This document shows, piece after piece, positions 45,521 through 53,585 of a stretch of 64,000 nt of DNA (position 1 is the first letter of the stretch; the number at the start of each line of letters is the position of its first letter). Position numbers and translations under genes: made by a program. The notes under the pieces were generated by a model. It saw only the letters and a list, made by a program, of their open reading frames with translations, searched no databases and was not told where the DNA came from. Source of the DNA: an uncultured Oscillospiraceae bacterium (GTDB taxonomy: Bacteria; Bacillota; Clostridia; Oscillospirales; Acutalibacteraceae); NCBI GenBank assembly GCA_900541975.1, contig UQLR01000002.1:102863-166862 (forward strand), read 5' to 3'.

Positions 45521-45934
45521 CTAGCCGGCAAGGCATTTTAGATAACGGATAAAGGAAACAATCATAAACACAAAGAAAAAAGCAATACCGACAATAAAAA
45601 GGATGGAAGCAACGCCTGCTTTGGAAAGCGAAAAGGAAAGGGCTGCCGCTGCGGTAAGCAGCGTGCCAAAAATCCCTGTAAGCAGGCAGTTTATATTTTT
45701 TTGAATGCACTGCGCGTTTTCCATATGAAAGCATCCTCCGCAAGAAAAAATCCCGGCCGACAAAAGGATTAACAGGACGATGGAAAGCACCGCCGCGATT
45801 CGGGCAAAGATTAAAAGATTGGGCGGAAAACCAAGCCCATATAAAACGCCTGCCACAGCTGCAAATAAAATACCGGCAGCTATACCAGGAACGCAAGGCA
45901 GTAATTTGCACTTGCATTTTTTTTGGCAATCCAT
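45521..45934 (-). CDS. Unknown four-helix membrane protein with cysteine-rich N-terminus
   Basis: 137 residues from the ATG at 45934, which has AAAAAGGAG nine bases upstream, so I regard it as real. The first 15 residues carry four cysteines (CQKKCKCKLLPC) and there are four hydrophobic segments (about 13-33, 40-63, 84-103, 107-129); two more cysteines sit in FSCGGCFHMENAQC in the middle loop. A metal-binding or redox role would fit but is only a guess. It is divergent from the agrA-like gene and shares no operon partner. Confidence 0.65.
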   Translation of the reverse strand: MDCQKKCKCKLLPCVPGIAAGILFAAVAGVLYGLGFPPNLLIFARIAAVLSIVLLILLSAGIFSCGGCFHMENAQCIQKNINCLLTGIFGTLLTAAAALSFSLSKAGVASILFIVGIAFFFVFMIVSFIRYLKCLAG

Positions 45935-46103
45935 TGTATTTTTCTCCTTTTTCCAGTTTGAGCAGCAAAATCATGGGGTGGATTTTTGCGGCCCTAATTG
46001 TATTTTATGCCGCTTGTCCTTATAGTGTGACACCAAAGTAGCGAATAAATATAGGCTTTTTTATTTTTGTATTGGCAATAATGGCAGAAAATGATATATT
46101 CAA

Positions 46104-46132
46104 TTGAAAGAAAAAGTTTTTCCTGTTATAAT
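46104..46132 (+). promoter_or_regulatory. Promoter of agrA-agrC operon
   Basis: TTGAAA (46104-46109), 17 bases, TATAAT (46127-46132); the first gene begins at 46248. The gap 45935-46103 upstream holds nothing else I can name. Confidence 0.75.
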
Positions 46133-46247
46133 GTCACTATACAGTAAACGGATCATAAAAATATAAATTTCTTCTATATTTTCTTTTTTATATTTTTTAA
46201 TGGAGTTTACTATATTATTGAAATTTTTGTCAGAAAGGAAGACATAT

Positions 46248-46964
46248 ATGATAAAAATTGCTGTATGCGACGACGAGAATATGTTTGCGCTTAGTTTCAA
46301 GACAAAACTTCGCGACGGTTTTCGCAAAGTATTAAAGCAGGAGATCATTGTAGATACGTTTGACGATGCAAACGCGCTGCTGTACAAAATGAAAAACACA
46401 GCGTACGATGTTGTTTTTCTGGACATTGAAATGCCGGGCGTAAACGGCCTGGAAGCAGCAGGGTGGATTAAAAAAAACAGCGCCCGCGCGTTCATTGTGT
46501 TTACAACCAACCGTGACGACCTGGTGTTTGACGCGCTGCGCATAAAACCGCTTGGGTTCCTGCGCAAGAGCCACCTGGCGCAGGAGCTGGACGGCATGAT
46601 AGATTACATAACAGAAACAGTAAATTTTTCTGACGCCAAGGTTTCCATTAAATGCAAGGAAGGCGTTGTCAACCTGAACCTGGCGGACGTATTTTATTTG
46701 GAAAACGCGGGCAATTCTGTGTTTTTTGTTACGAAGGACAGAAAATACGAAACGCGCGACAGCCTGTATAAAAAAGAGCAGGAACTGGAGCAGTTTGGGT
46801 TTATACGCTCGCACGGCAGCTTTATTATTAATTTAAACCATATCTACAAGGTGAAAACAAAAGAAATAGTGTTAGACAACGGCTCTACGGTGCCGCTGAG
46901 CAGGAGCAGGCACAGAATACTGAAGGAAAAGTTTTTAAAGGAAATGGTAATAAACAATGAATGA
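46248..46964 (+). CDS. agrA: AgrA-like response regulator with LytTR DNA-binding domain
   Basis: 238 residues from the ATG at 46248, preceded by AGAAAGGAAG. Receiver domain: DDE at 8-10 and phospho-acceptor Asp59 in VVFLDIEMPGVNGLEA. The C-terminal LytTR domain (about 135-238) shows VNLNLADVFYLEN, YETRDSLYKKEQEL, FIRSHGSFIINLNHI and VPLSRSRHRILKEKF. Such regulators are phosphorylated by peptide-sensing GHKL kinases and bind pairs of short repeats next to weak promoters. It overlaps the kinase gene by 8 bases. A likely target site is at 48498-48525 before agrB. Confidence 0.9.
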   Translation: MIKIAVCDDENMFALSFKTKLRDGFRKVLKQEIIVDTFDDANALLYKMKNTAYDVVFLDIEMPGVNGLEAAGWIKKNSARAFIVFTTNRDDLVFDALRIKPLGFLRKSHLAQELDGMIDYITETVNFSDAKVSIKCKEGVVNLNLADVFYLENAGNSVFFVTKDRKYETRDSLYKKEQELEQFGFIRSHGSFIINLNHIYKVKTKEIVLDNGSTVPLSRSRHRILKEKFLKEMVINNE

Positions 46965-48357
46965 AATAATTTCAACTGTATTTGAGCTTTCCGTCAACGT
47001 GTTCCAGGGGTTTATTTACGTCTATTTCTGCCACGGCTTTCTTGGCAGCCGTTTTAAGCCCCCGGAAGGGAAAAAGCACACAAGCTTAGAAATTGCGCTG
47101 TACGTTACGGCTTCGCTGCTTATGGCTTTGCTGATTACCATGATCAACCTCTACTATGAGGTGTTCAACACGGTAGAAACCTATTTTTTAGTTGGTTTTC
47201 TGGGCTTGTATTCGCTGCTTTTTCTGCGCGGAAAAATTGTGATGCGCCTGTTTATTCCTATTTTTATTGTATGTGCAAATTATGCTATTTCTTCTATGAT
47301 TATTTTTATTATGAGCACCGTTACGGGGGAATCGTCACATGATCTGATGCTGTTCCAACATTCGCTTTACAGGTATTTGCTGGTGCTGTTGGTCAATGCT
47401 GTCTTTACACTGCTTATTATCTGGGTTTTGCGGCTTAAAAAACGCAAGTTTGACATGCTGAAATGGACAGACTGGGTTGCGTTTATTGCCATCCCCGTTA
47501 TTGCGCTGGCCATTGTGGTGATGGCATATGCCGTGTCTCTGGAGCCGAACATCACCCGGGAGCACGTGGCGTTTCTTGCGTTTATCAGCGGCGGCGTGGT
47601 TGTGATTGCAGTGCTGATCTGGGTAATGCTGGGGAAGATCAGCAAAGACAGGGAAATAGAGCTGCGCTATTCTTTGCTGGAGCAGCAATACCGCTACCAG
47701 AAGGAGAACATTTTGCAGTCAGGAAAAAGTCTGAAAGAAATGTCTACCCTGCGGCACGATATGAAAAACAAGCTGCTGCTGATTGGGCAGCTGGTGACAA
47801 ACGGAGAAACCGACAGAGCCATAGAGATGTGCGGCGCCTGCCGCACAGAGCTTGAAGCAGCCAGGCTGCTTGTAAACTCTGAAAACTTTCTGCTCAACGC
47901 TATTCTCAACAGCAAGCTGGCCGGCGCAAGGGAAAAGCATATCCAAACAGAGATTGTAATTACGACCTCCCAATTTGACGACATAAAAGATGTAGACCTG
48001 TGCAGCATTTTGGGCAACCTGCTGGACAACGCCATAGAGGCGGTGCAAAAGGAACCGGAGGCGCACCGCGCGATAAAAATTTTGATTGAGCAGACCGGCG
48101 GGTACCGCTCCATTATGATCAAAAACACCATTGGCGCTTCTGTGTTAAAACAGAACCCGCAGCTGCGCACCACCAAGAAAAACAAGCAGATCCACGGGCT
48201 TGGCCTGCTCAGCGTGCGTCGCACGGTAGAAAAATACGGCGGCGAGTTCCACTGCTATGAAGAAGACGGCTTTTTCTGTTGCGTTGTGATTCTGGAGGTG
48301 CCGCAGTGGAGCAATGCGGGTGAAAAAGACGCGCCTTTACCGGAGCCGCAAAACTGA
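46957..48357 (+). CDS. agrC: AgrC-like GHKL sensor kinase
   Basis: 466 residues. Six membrane segments in the first half (about 49-66, 76-92, 98-120, 140-158, 173-193, 203-225), the layout of peptide-pheromone receptors. Then a short coiled linker and the GHKL kinase: His267 in STLRHDMKNKLLLI, N-box LGNLLDNAIEAV and G-box GLGLLSVRRTVEKYGG. It would detect the cyclic peptide made by the AgrB/AgrD pair downstream. Unlike in Staphylococcus (B-D-C-A), the regulator and kinase come first and the peptide genes have their own promoter. Confidence 0.88.
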   Translation: MNEIISTVFELSVNVFQGFIYVYFCHGFLGSRFKPPEGKKHTSLEIALYVTASLLMALLITMINLYYEVFNTVETYFLVGFLGLYSLLFLRGKIVMRLFIPIFIVCANYAISSMIIFIMSTVTGESSHDLMLFQHSLYRYLLVLLVNAVFTLLIIWVLRLKKRKFDMLKWTDWVAFIAIPVIALAIVVMAYAVSLEPNITREHVAFLAFISGGVVVIAVLIWVMLGKISKDREIELRYSLLEQQYRYQKENILQSGKSLKEMSTLRHDMKNKLLLIGQLVTNGETDRAIEMCGACRTELEAARLLVNSENFLLNAILNSKLAGAREKHIQTEIVITTSQFDDIKDVDLCSILGNLLDNAIEAVQKEPEAHRAIKILIEQTGGYRSIMIKNTIGASVLKQNPQLRTTKKNKQIHGLGLLSVRRTVEKYGGEFHCYEEDGFFCCVVILEVPQWSNAGEKDAPLPEPQN

Positions 48358-48497
48358 AAACTGCAAAATTCTGCAGGCACCGGCGTTGTAACGATAAAAA
48401 ACTGTAGACGGACATATGTTCTTTATAAAAATTACTGCAAAAAAAGCAATTTTTTGTCGTGCTAAAATATTTTATTTGCATAATTTCACGCGAAAAC

Positions 48498-48546
48498 GAC
48501 CAGTTTTAACAAAACTATTCACAAATTCTGCGGGATTTGCTATAGT
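48498..48546 (+). promoter_or_regulatory. Candidate AgrA-controlled promoter of agrBD
   Basis: A 28-base element at 48498-48525 reads GACCAGTTTT, one base, ACAAAACTAT, two bases, ACAAA; its core AGTTTT-AAC-AAAACT is a perfect inverted repeat. Fifteen bases later is the -10 TATAGT (48541-48546), with no good -35, as expected for an activator-dependent promoter. The same element and spacing occur at 61274-61322. Confidence 0.72.
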
Positions 48547-48582
48547 CTAGACAAAGTAAAAGCCGTAAATGAGTTGATTACA

Positions 48583-49170
48583 ATGCTGCACAGGTTGTCT
48601 AAACGTATAGCAGAATCTTTGCTTGCCAAACGATGCTTTGCGCCGGAGGAGTTGGATATTTATATTTATGGAACCGAGTTGGTTATATCCTCCGCGCTGG
48701 GCATCAGCATAATCCTTGTTCTAAGCCTGCTTTTTTCCGCGTTGGCAGAGGGGGTTGTGTTTTTGGCTTCGTTCCTTCTTTTGCGGTCTTATACGGGTGG
48801 GTACCACTGCTATACGTATGTAAAATGCAATACGCTGTTTCTTTGCCTTTTTTTAAGCGCGCTGTTGCTTTACCGCGTGATGATTTTACACACGCCGGCA
48901 ATGGCCGCTGCAACAGGCGTGCTGCTGCCGGGCGGCGGCGCGGTGCTTTTGCGCTATGCGCCGGTAGAGCACCCAAACAAGCCGCTTGGGAAAAGGCACC
49001 GCAAGCGGTGCAGAACCGTGGCGCTTTGTTTGTATGCAGGTATGGGCGCGGCGGCGGTAGTTCTGGAATGTTTGGGGGAAACACTTGGCTTTATGCTGGC
49101 GCTTGTCTTGGGACAGGTTTCCGCGCTAATGCTATGTGAAAAATATTCACAAAGGAGGAAGTATGTATGA
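48583..49170 (+). CDS. agrB: AgrB-like autoinducer peptide protease/exporter
   Basis: 195 residues from the ATG at 48583; a TTG at 48574 is in frame but its spacing is worse. AgrB is a membrane cysteine protease that removes the AgrD tail and closes the thiolactone or lactone ring. The catalytic pair is visible as His75 and Cys82 in RSYTGGYHCYTYVKC, with the seven-residue spacing found in Staphylococcus AgrB. Five to six hydrophobic segments surround it. The last four bases (ATGA) overlap the start of agrD, giving translational coupling, and AAAGGAGG for agrD lies inside its 3' end. Confidence 0.92.
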   Translation: MLHRLSKRIAESLLAKRCFAPEELDIYIYGTELVISSALGISIILVLSLLFSALAEGVVFLASFLLLRSYTGGYHCYTYVKCNTLFLCLFLSALLLYRVMILHTPAMAAATGVLLPGGGAVLLRYAPVEHPNKPLGKRHRKRCRTVALCLYAGMGAAAVVLECLGETLGFMLALVLGQVSALMLCEKYSQRRKYV

Positions 49171-49301
49171 AGAAGCAAACAAATTTAGTTGCAAGACTGA
49201 TGTCCAGGCTGGCGATGAAGGCCGCAAAATCGGCCGCCGGTACGGCGTCTACTGGAGGCGCATGCCAGCCCAAGGAGCCTGCAAGGCTTGCAAGAAAGTA
49301 A
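49167..49301 (+). CDS. agrD: AgrD-like cyclic peptide autoinducer precursor (44 aa)
   Basis: 44 residues (ATG 49167-49169, TAA 49299-49301), eight bases after AAAGGAGG and overlapping the agrB stop. The leader MKKQTNLVARLMSRLAMKAAKS is a basic amphipathic helix, as in AgrD. The tail QPKEPARLARK matches the proline/charged tail that AgrB removes. In between is AGTASTGGAC; the only cysteine (Cys33) directly precedes the tail instead of lying about five residues before it. If cleavage follows Cys33, the ring-closing residue would be Thr29 or Ser28, giving a lactone. The alternative is an atypical ring made with Cys33. Confidence 0.85.
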   Translation: MKKQTNLVARLMSRLAMKAAKSAAGTASTGGACQPKEPARLARK

Positions 49302-49354
49302 GCCAGCAGGCGACATAACTGAACCAATACCTCTTTTTTACACACCAGCTTAAT

Positions 49355-49402
49355 AAAAGCAAGACGGCGCCGCCCCGCAGGACGGCGCCGTCTTGCTTTT
49401 TT
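49355..49402 (+). terminator. Very strong terminator after agrBD
   Basis: AAAAGCAAGACGGCGCCG (49355-49372) pairs with CGGCGCCGTCTTGCTTTT (49383-49400), then TT. Confidence 0.93.
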
Positions 49403-49488
49403 CAGAGCGCGTGTTTTACAAATTTTTGCGCCTGCCTTTTGTATTTGACAAAAAAATAACGAAAATTTGAAGATTCTGGCTAAAACCC

Positions 49489-49517
49489 TTGCGTATTGCA
49501 GCCGGAGTGCTTATAAT
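49489..49517 (+). promoter_or_regulatory. Promoter of the scaffold/GGGtGRT operon
   Basis: TTGCGT (49489-49494), 17 bases, TATAAT (49512-49517); first gene at 49572. Confidence 0.7.
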
Positions 49518-49571
49518 GAAAAACGTATAAAGCGAACTTTTATACTACACCAAAGCGAAAGGAGTACCCAT

Positions 49572-50264
49572 ATGAATTATTCCCATGAAGTGGAAAACAT
49601 GTGTACAGTAGCAAAGGGACCCCATCATGGCCCCGCGCCCATCCCGGAGGAGGGAAAATGGGTAAAGTCTTATGACATTAAGGACATTTCCGGCCTTTCA
49701 CACGGCATTGGCTGGTGTGCGCCGCAGCAAGGCGCATGTAAGCTTACGCTGAACGTAAAGGACGGCATTGTGGAGGAAGCGCTTGTAGAGACGATTGGAT
49801 GTTCCGGCATGACGCATTCTGCAGCTATGGCGGCGGAGATTTTGCCTGGAAAGACGCTGCTTGAATGCCTGAATACGGACCTTGTGTGCGACGCGATTAA
49901 CGTTGCCATGAAAAACCTGTTTTTACAGCTTGTTTACGGCAGAAGCCAGACAGCGTTTTCTGAAGGCGGGCTGCCTGTTGGCGCCGGGCTGGAGGATCTG
50001 GGCAAGGGCTTGCGCTCCCAGGTGGGTACGATGTTCAGCACCAAGCTTAAAGGCGTGCGTTTTATGGAGATGGCGGAGGGCTATGTGCTTAAAACTGCGC
50101 TGGATGAAAATGACGAAGTTATTGGTTACCAGTTTGTAAGGCTTGGGAAAATGATGGAGGATATTCGTCATGGTGTTTCCCCGGAAGAGGCATATAAAAA
50201 GAACATAGGCCAGTATGGCCGTTTTGACAACGCGGCAAAGTATATTGACCCGCGTGAAGAATAA
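49572..50264 (+). CDS. Iron-sulfur cluster assembly scaffold-like protein (NifU/IscU-related)
   Basis: 230 residues from the ATG at 49572, preceded by AAAGGAG. The part from about residue 55 to 120 recalls the NifU N-terminal scaffold: IGWCAPQQGACKLTLNVKDGIVEEALVETIGCSGMTHSAAMAAEILPGKTLLEC, with cysteines that could hold a nascent cluster. The C-terminal half (FMEMAEGYVLKTALDENDEVIGYQFVRLGKMMEDI) is specific to this subfamily. In gut Firmicutes it is found next to the GGGtGRT gene, as here (18 bases apart), so the two probably act together. The client enzyme is unknown. Confidence 0.82.
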   Translation: MNYSHEVENMCTVAKGPHHGPAPIPEEGKWVKSYDIKDISGLSHGIGWCAPQQGACKLTLNVKDGIVEEALVETIGCSGMTHSAAMAAEILPGKTLLECLNTDLVCDAINVAMKNLFLQLVYGRSQTAFSEGGLPVGAGLEDLGKGLRSQVGTMFSTKLKGVRFMEMAEGYVLKTALDENDEVIGYQFVRLGKMMEDIRHGVSPEEAYKKNIGQYGRFDNAAKYIDPREE

Positions 50265-50282
50265 GCAGGGAGGACTTGATTT

Positions 50283-51293
50283 ATGGCTAACAATGTGAAT
50301 TTTGAAAGTAAAGACAGAAGAATGGCTAAAATTGAGAAGTGCCTTGCAGAATATGGTATAGCCAGCCTGGAAGAAGCCAGGGAATTGTGCCTGAGCAAGG
50401 GCGTAGACCCCGATGCAATTGTTAAGGGCGTGCAGCCGATTGCGTTTGAAAACGCATCTTGGGCTTATACGCTAGGTTGTGCTGTTGCGATTAAAAAGCA
50501 AAGCGAAAGCGCCGCGGACGCCGCGGAAGCCATTGGGATTGGCCTGGAGGCGTTTTGTATTCCGGGTTCTGTTGCAGAGCAGAGGAACGTGGGCCTGGGG
50601 CACGGCAATTTGGGCGCTATGCTGCTGCGGGACGAGACAAAATGCTTTGCTTTTCTGGCAGGACATGAAAGCTTTGCCGCGGCAGAAGGTGCAATTGGCA
50701 TAGCTAAAACGGCAAACAAGGCAAGGAAAGAGCCGCTGCGCGTAATTTTGAACGGCCTTGGAAAGGATGCAGCCTATATTATTTCAAGAATTAACGGTTT
50801 TACCTATGTAAAAACAAGCTATGATTATTTTACCGGCGAACTAACTATTTTGGAAGAACGGGCTTTCTCTGACGGAGAAAGAGCCGCCGTGCGCTGCTTT
50901 GGTGCAGACGACGTTCGCGAAGGCGTGGAGATTATGGCGCACGAGGGTGTGGATGTGTCTATTACAGGCAATTCTACCAATCCTACCCGGTTCCAGCATC
51001 TTGTTGCGGGCACCTATAAAAAATGGGCGCAGGAGCATGGCAAAAAGTATTTTTCTGTTGCCAGCGGCGGCGGCACGGGCCGTACCCTGCATCCGGACAA
51101 TATGGGCGCGGGACCGGCTTCCTATGGCCTTACGGACTCTATGGGACGCATGCATGGCGACGCGCAATTTGCAGGATCTTCCTCTGTGCCTGCGCATGTG
51201 GAAATGATGGGGTTGATCGGCATGGGCAACAACCCGATGGTTGGCGCCACCGTGGCCTGCGCAGTTGCGGTTTACGAGGGATTAAAGAAATAA
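50283..51293 (+). CDS. GGGtGRT protein of unknown function
   Basis: 336 residues. The family is named for its glycine motif, seen here as SVASGGGTGRTLHPDNMGAGPASYGLTDSMGRMHGDAQFAGSSSVPAHVEMMG near the C-terminus. Other marks: FENASWAYTLGCAVAIKKQ, VGLGHGNLGAMLLRDETKCFAFLAGHESFAAAEGAIGIA and HEGVDVSITGNSTNPTRFQHLVAGTYKKWA. It is well conserved in anaerobic Firmicutes, yet no reaction has been assigned. Cotranscription with an iron-sulfur scaffold suggests a metallo-enzyme or maturation role. Codon use matches the rest of the window. Confidence 0.88.
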   Translation: MANNVNFESKDRRMAKIEKCLAEYGIASLEEARELCLSKGVDPDAIVKGVQPIAFENASWAYTLGCAVAIKKQSESAADAAEAIGIGLEAFCIPGSVAEQRNVGLGHGNLGAMLLRDETKCFAFLAGHESFAAAEGAIGIAKTANKARKEPLRVILNGLGKDAAYIISRINGFTYVKTSYDYFTGELTILEERAFSDGERAAVRCFGADDVREGVEIMAHEGVDVSITGNSTNPTRFQHLVAGTYKKWAQEHGKKYFSVASGGGTGRTLHPDNMGAGPASYGLTDSMGRMHGDAQFAGSSSVPAHVEMMGLIGMGNNPMVGATVACAVAVYEGLKK

Positions 51294-51399
51294 GCTTCAA
51301 AATCTGTATGAATACTGGATTTATTTTGAAAAGGGCCGCTCTGTGAGCGGTTCTTTTTGCTTTTTCATTATTTATTTTTAATAAATATAACTCTATACT

Positions 51400-51427
51400 T
51401 TGCAAAAGTAGAAAAATGTAGTATAAT
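51400..51427 (+). promoter_or_regulatory. Promoter of the ABC-class ATPase gene
   Basis: TTGCAA (51400-51405), 16 bases, TATAAT (51422-51427). The leader to the ATG at 51602 is about 165 bases, AT-rich, with no recognised RNA. Confidence 0.7.
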
Positions 51428-51601
51428 GTATAAAAAGAGTGTGGCAAAACGGTATATATAGATTATGTATAGTGTGCGCTATATTGGTACAAGAGAGGTA
51501 GAAGGTATTTAAAAAGTGATGGGAGAATCGGTATAGGGTCAACAAAGGAAAAATCTTTTCATATTTATATTTGTAAAAAATGAGGAGTGTGAAATAAAGC
51601 C

Positions 51602-53305
51602 ATGCAGACGTCAGTTGAGTTAAAGAAACTGCTTGTTAGGATTGATCGGAGAAGCTACCCGGCTTATAAGGATATAAAAGGTGTTTACCAGTTTCCGGGA
51701 TATGCACTGTCTATTGATCATGTTCAGGGGGACCCCTTCGCCGCGCCTTCCAGGCTGAGTATTCGTGTGCCCGGAGCAAAGGCGGCTTTTCCGCCGGAGC
51801 TATATCTGCGCCCCTGCCGACGGATTGCCCTCCAGGATGAATTGACCCGCCAGTTTGGAAAACAGGCAAGCCGGTTTTCCTTTCAGGCCAAGGGTTCCGG
51901 GCGAAGCGGGCTGATTTCCGTTAGCCACTGCGGCCAGGAGGTGCTGGAGCGTACCGCCTGTTGTTTAGACCCCGAAAGCGGGGATATTCTTGTTCGCTTT
52001 GAGGTGGGATTTCCGGCGAATGGGCGGACCATCAACGCCCGGGAGCTGGAAAAAATTCTGTTTTATTTTTTGCCGCAGTGCGTGAAGGGGTCCCTGCTGT
52101 ATGCTAATTTGGATGTTAAGCGTCTGCAGAAAACAGCAGACCTGGCGGAGGATCAGGCGTATATCCGGGAGATGCTTCCCAGGCTGAATCTGTGCGCTTT
52201 TGTAGCGGATGGGAGTATTCTGCCACGGGAATCCGGTGTTTCTTCCCGCCCTATGAAAAATGCCGTGCTTTTTCAATCTCCTCAGGAAATGTCGGTGGCT
52301 ATGGATCTGCCCCACCGGGGAAGAATTACCGGTATGGGCATTCCAAAAGGCGTTACCCTGATTGTGGGCGGCGGATATCACGGTAAATCTACTCTTCTGA
52401 AAGCTCTGGAACTGGGAGTTTATAACCATATTGCCGGGGATGGACGGGAATACGTAATTACAGACAGAACCGCCGTAAAAATCCGCGCCGAGGATGGACG
52501 TAGTATCCGGAAAACGGATATTTCCATGTTTATTAACGGCCTGCCCAATGGGAAAGATACGACCGCTTTTTCTACGGAAGACGCCAGTGGAAGCACTTCC
52601 CAGGCAGCCAATGTGGTAGAAAGTTTGGAGACGGGCGCTTCCCTGCTGCTTATGGACGAGGACACCAGCGCTACCAATTTTATGATTCGGGACGATTTGA
52701 TGCAGCGGGTGATTCGCCGGGAGCTGGAGCCGATTACTCCCTTTATCGACCGTATTCGCGAGCTGTATTCCAAATATGGCGTTTCAACGGTTATTGTGGC
52801 GGGGAGCTCTGGTACCTATTTCCATATAGCCGACCACATTGTCCAGATGGATCGGTATAAACCCCGGGATATCACGGCCCTGGCAAAACGGGAAGCAAAG
52901 GCCTTCCCTTTGCATGGGGAGCCGGTGGAACCGGCCCGCAGGCCAAACTTTTCCAGAATGCCAAAGGCTTCTCCGGAGTTTCAAGGCGACGGGCGGATAA
53001 AGCTTAAAACATTGGGAAAGGACGGCCTTTCTCTCAACCGGGAAAGCGTTAGTTTGCGGTGTGTAGAACAGCTGACCGATGAAGAGCAGACGGCCGCTCT
53101 GGCATATTGCCTGCTTTATGCACAGAAATACCTTATGGACGGCGTGCGGGATCTGCGGCAAGTGGTGGATGAACTGGAGGCAGTGATAAGTGAGAGGGGA
53201 CTGGAAGCCCTTTGTGAGAATACCCCCGGGATTCCCTTTCTGGCACGTCCCAGAAGGCAGGAGATTTTTGCCTGCCTCAACCGGTATCGGGGATTAAACC
53301 TGTGA
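51602..53305 (+). CDS. Predicted ATPase of the ABC class (COG3044 type)
   Basis: 567 residues, soluble. Walker A is VGGGYHGKSTLLKAL (about 258-272) and Walker B is LLLMDEDTSATNFMIRD (about 348-364), with STEDASGSTSQAANVVES between them in the position of the ABC signature. The N-terminal 240 residues (YPAYKDIKGVYQFPGYALSIDHVQGDPFAAPSRLSI) and C-terminal 100 residues are typical of this family, which has no known substrate or membrane partner. It stands alone under its own promoter. Its bases look more C- and G-rich at third positions than the genes after it. Confidence 0.87.
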   Translation: MQTSVELKKLLVRIDRRSYPAYKDIKGVYQFPGYALSIDHVQGDPFAAPSRLSIRVPGAKAAFPPELYLRPCRRIALQDELTRQFGKQASRFSFQAKGSGRSGLISVSHCGQEVLERTACCLDPESGDILVRFEVGFPANGRTINARELEKILFYFLPQCVKGSLLYANLDVKRLQKTADLAEDQAYIREMLPRLNLCAFVADGSILPRESGVSSRPMKNAVLFQSPQEMSVAMDLPHRGRITGMGIPKGVTLIVGGGYHGKSTLLKALELGVYNHIAGDGREYVITDRTAVKIRAEDGRSIRKTDISMFINGLPNGKDTTAFSTEDASGSTSQAANVVESLETGASLLLMDEDTSATNFMIRDDLMQRVIRRELEPITPFIDRIRELYSKYGVSTVIVAGSSGTYFHIADHIVQMDRYKPRDITALAKREAKAFPLHGEPVEPARRPNFSRMPKASPEFQGDGRIKLKTLGKDGLSLNRESVSLRCVEQLTDEEQTAALAYCLLYAQKYLMDGVRDLRQVVDELEAVISERGLEALCENTPGIPFLARPRRQEIFACLNRYRGLNL

Positions 53306-53368
53306 TATTTTTTCGTTTTTATATTTGACAAAAATGAACGGAATCTGCAAATTTAAAGCAGAAAAAGA

Positions 53369-53400
53369 GGACGTGCCGCGTGAGATTTTGTGGCACGTCC
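53369..53400 (+). other. Hairpin downstream of the ABC-class ATPase gene
   Basis: GGACGTGCC (53369-53377) pairs with GGCACGTCC (53392-53400). No T run follows. The right arm repeats 14 bases (TGGCACGTCCCAGA) that also occur inside the upstream gene at 53241-53254. Confidence 0.5.
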
Positions 53401-53585
53401 CAGAAAAATTAAATTGGTAATGGAGGTTCTGCGAAAGCTTTTGTATCACAAACATATAACAGACGTATTTAAATTAAAAGGAATGGCGGAGATACCACCA
53501 CCTGTTATTTTGTGAAGCGTTGATCATAATGGTGGCAATGCGCAGTCTCAGTGTGGAATTTACTGATTGTAAGCGGGGGCAGTAG

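Noticed and set aside
49163..49318. Second small reading frame over agrD (starting MYEEANKFSCK)
   Set aside because: Its ATG is only four bases from the AAAGGAGG site, while the agrD ATG four bases later has ideal spacing and the product matches AgrD.
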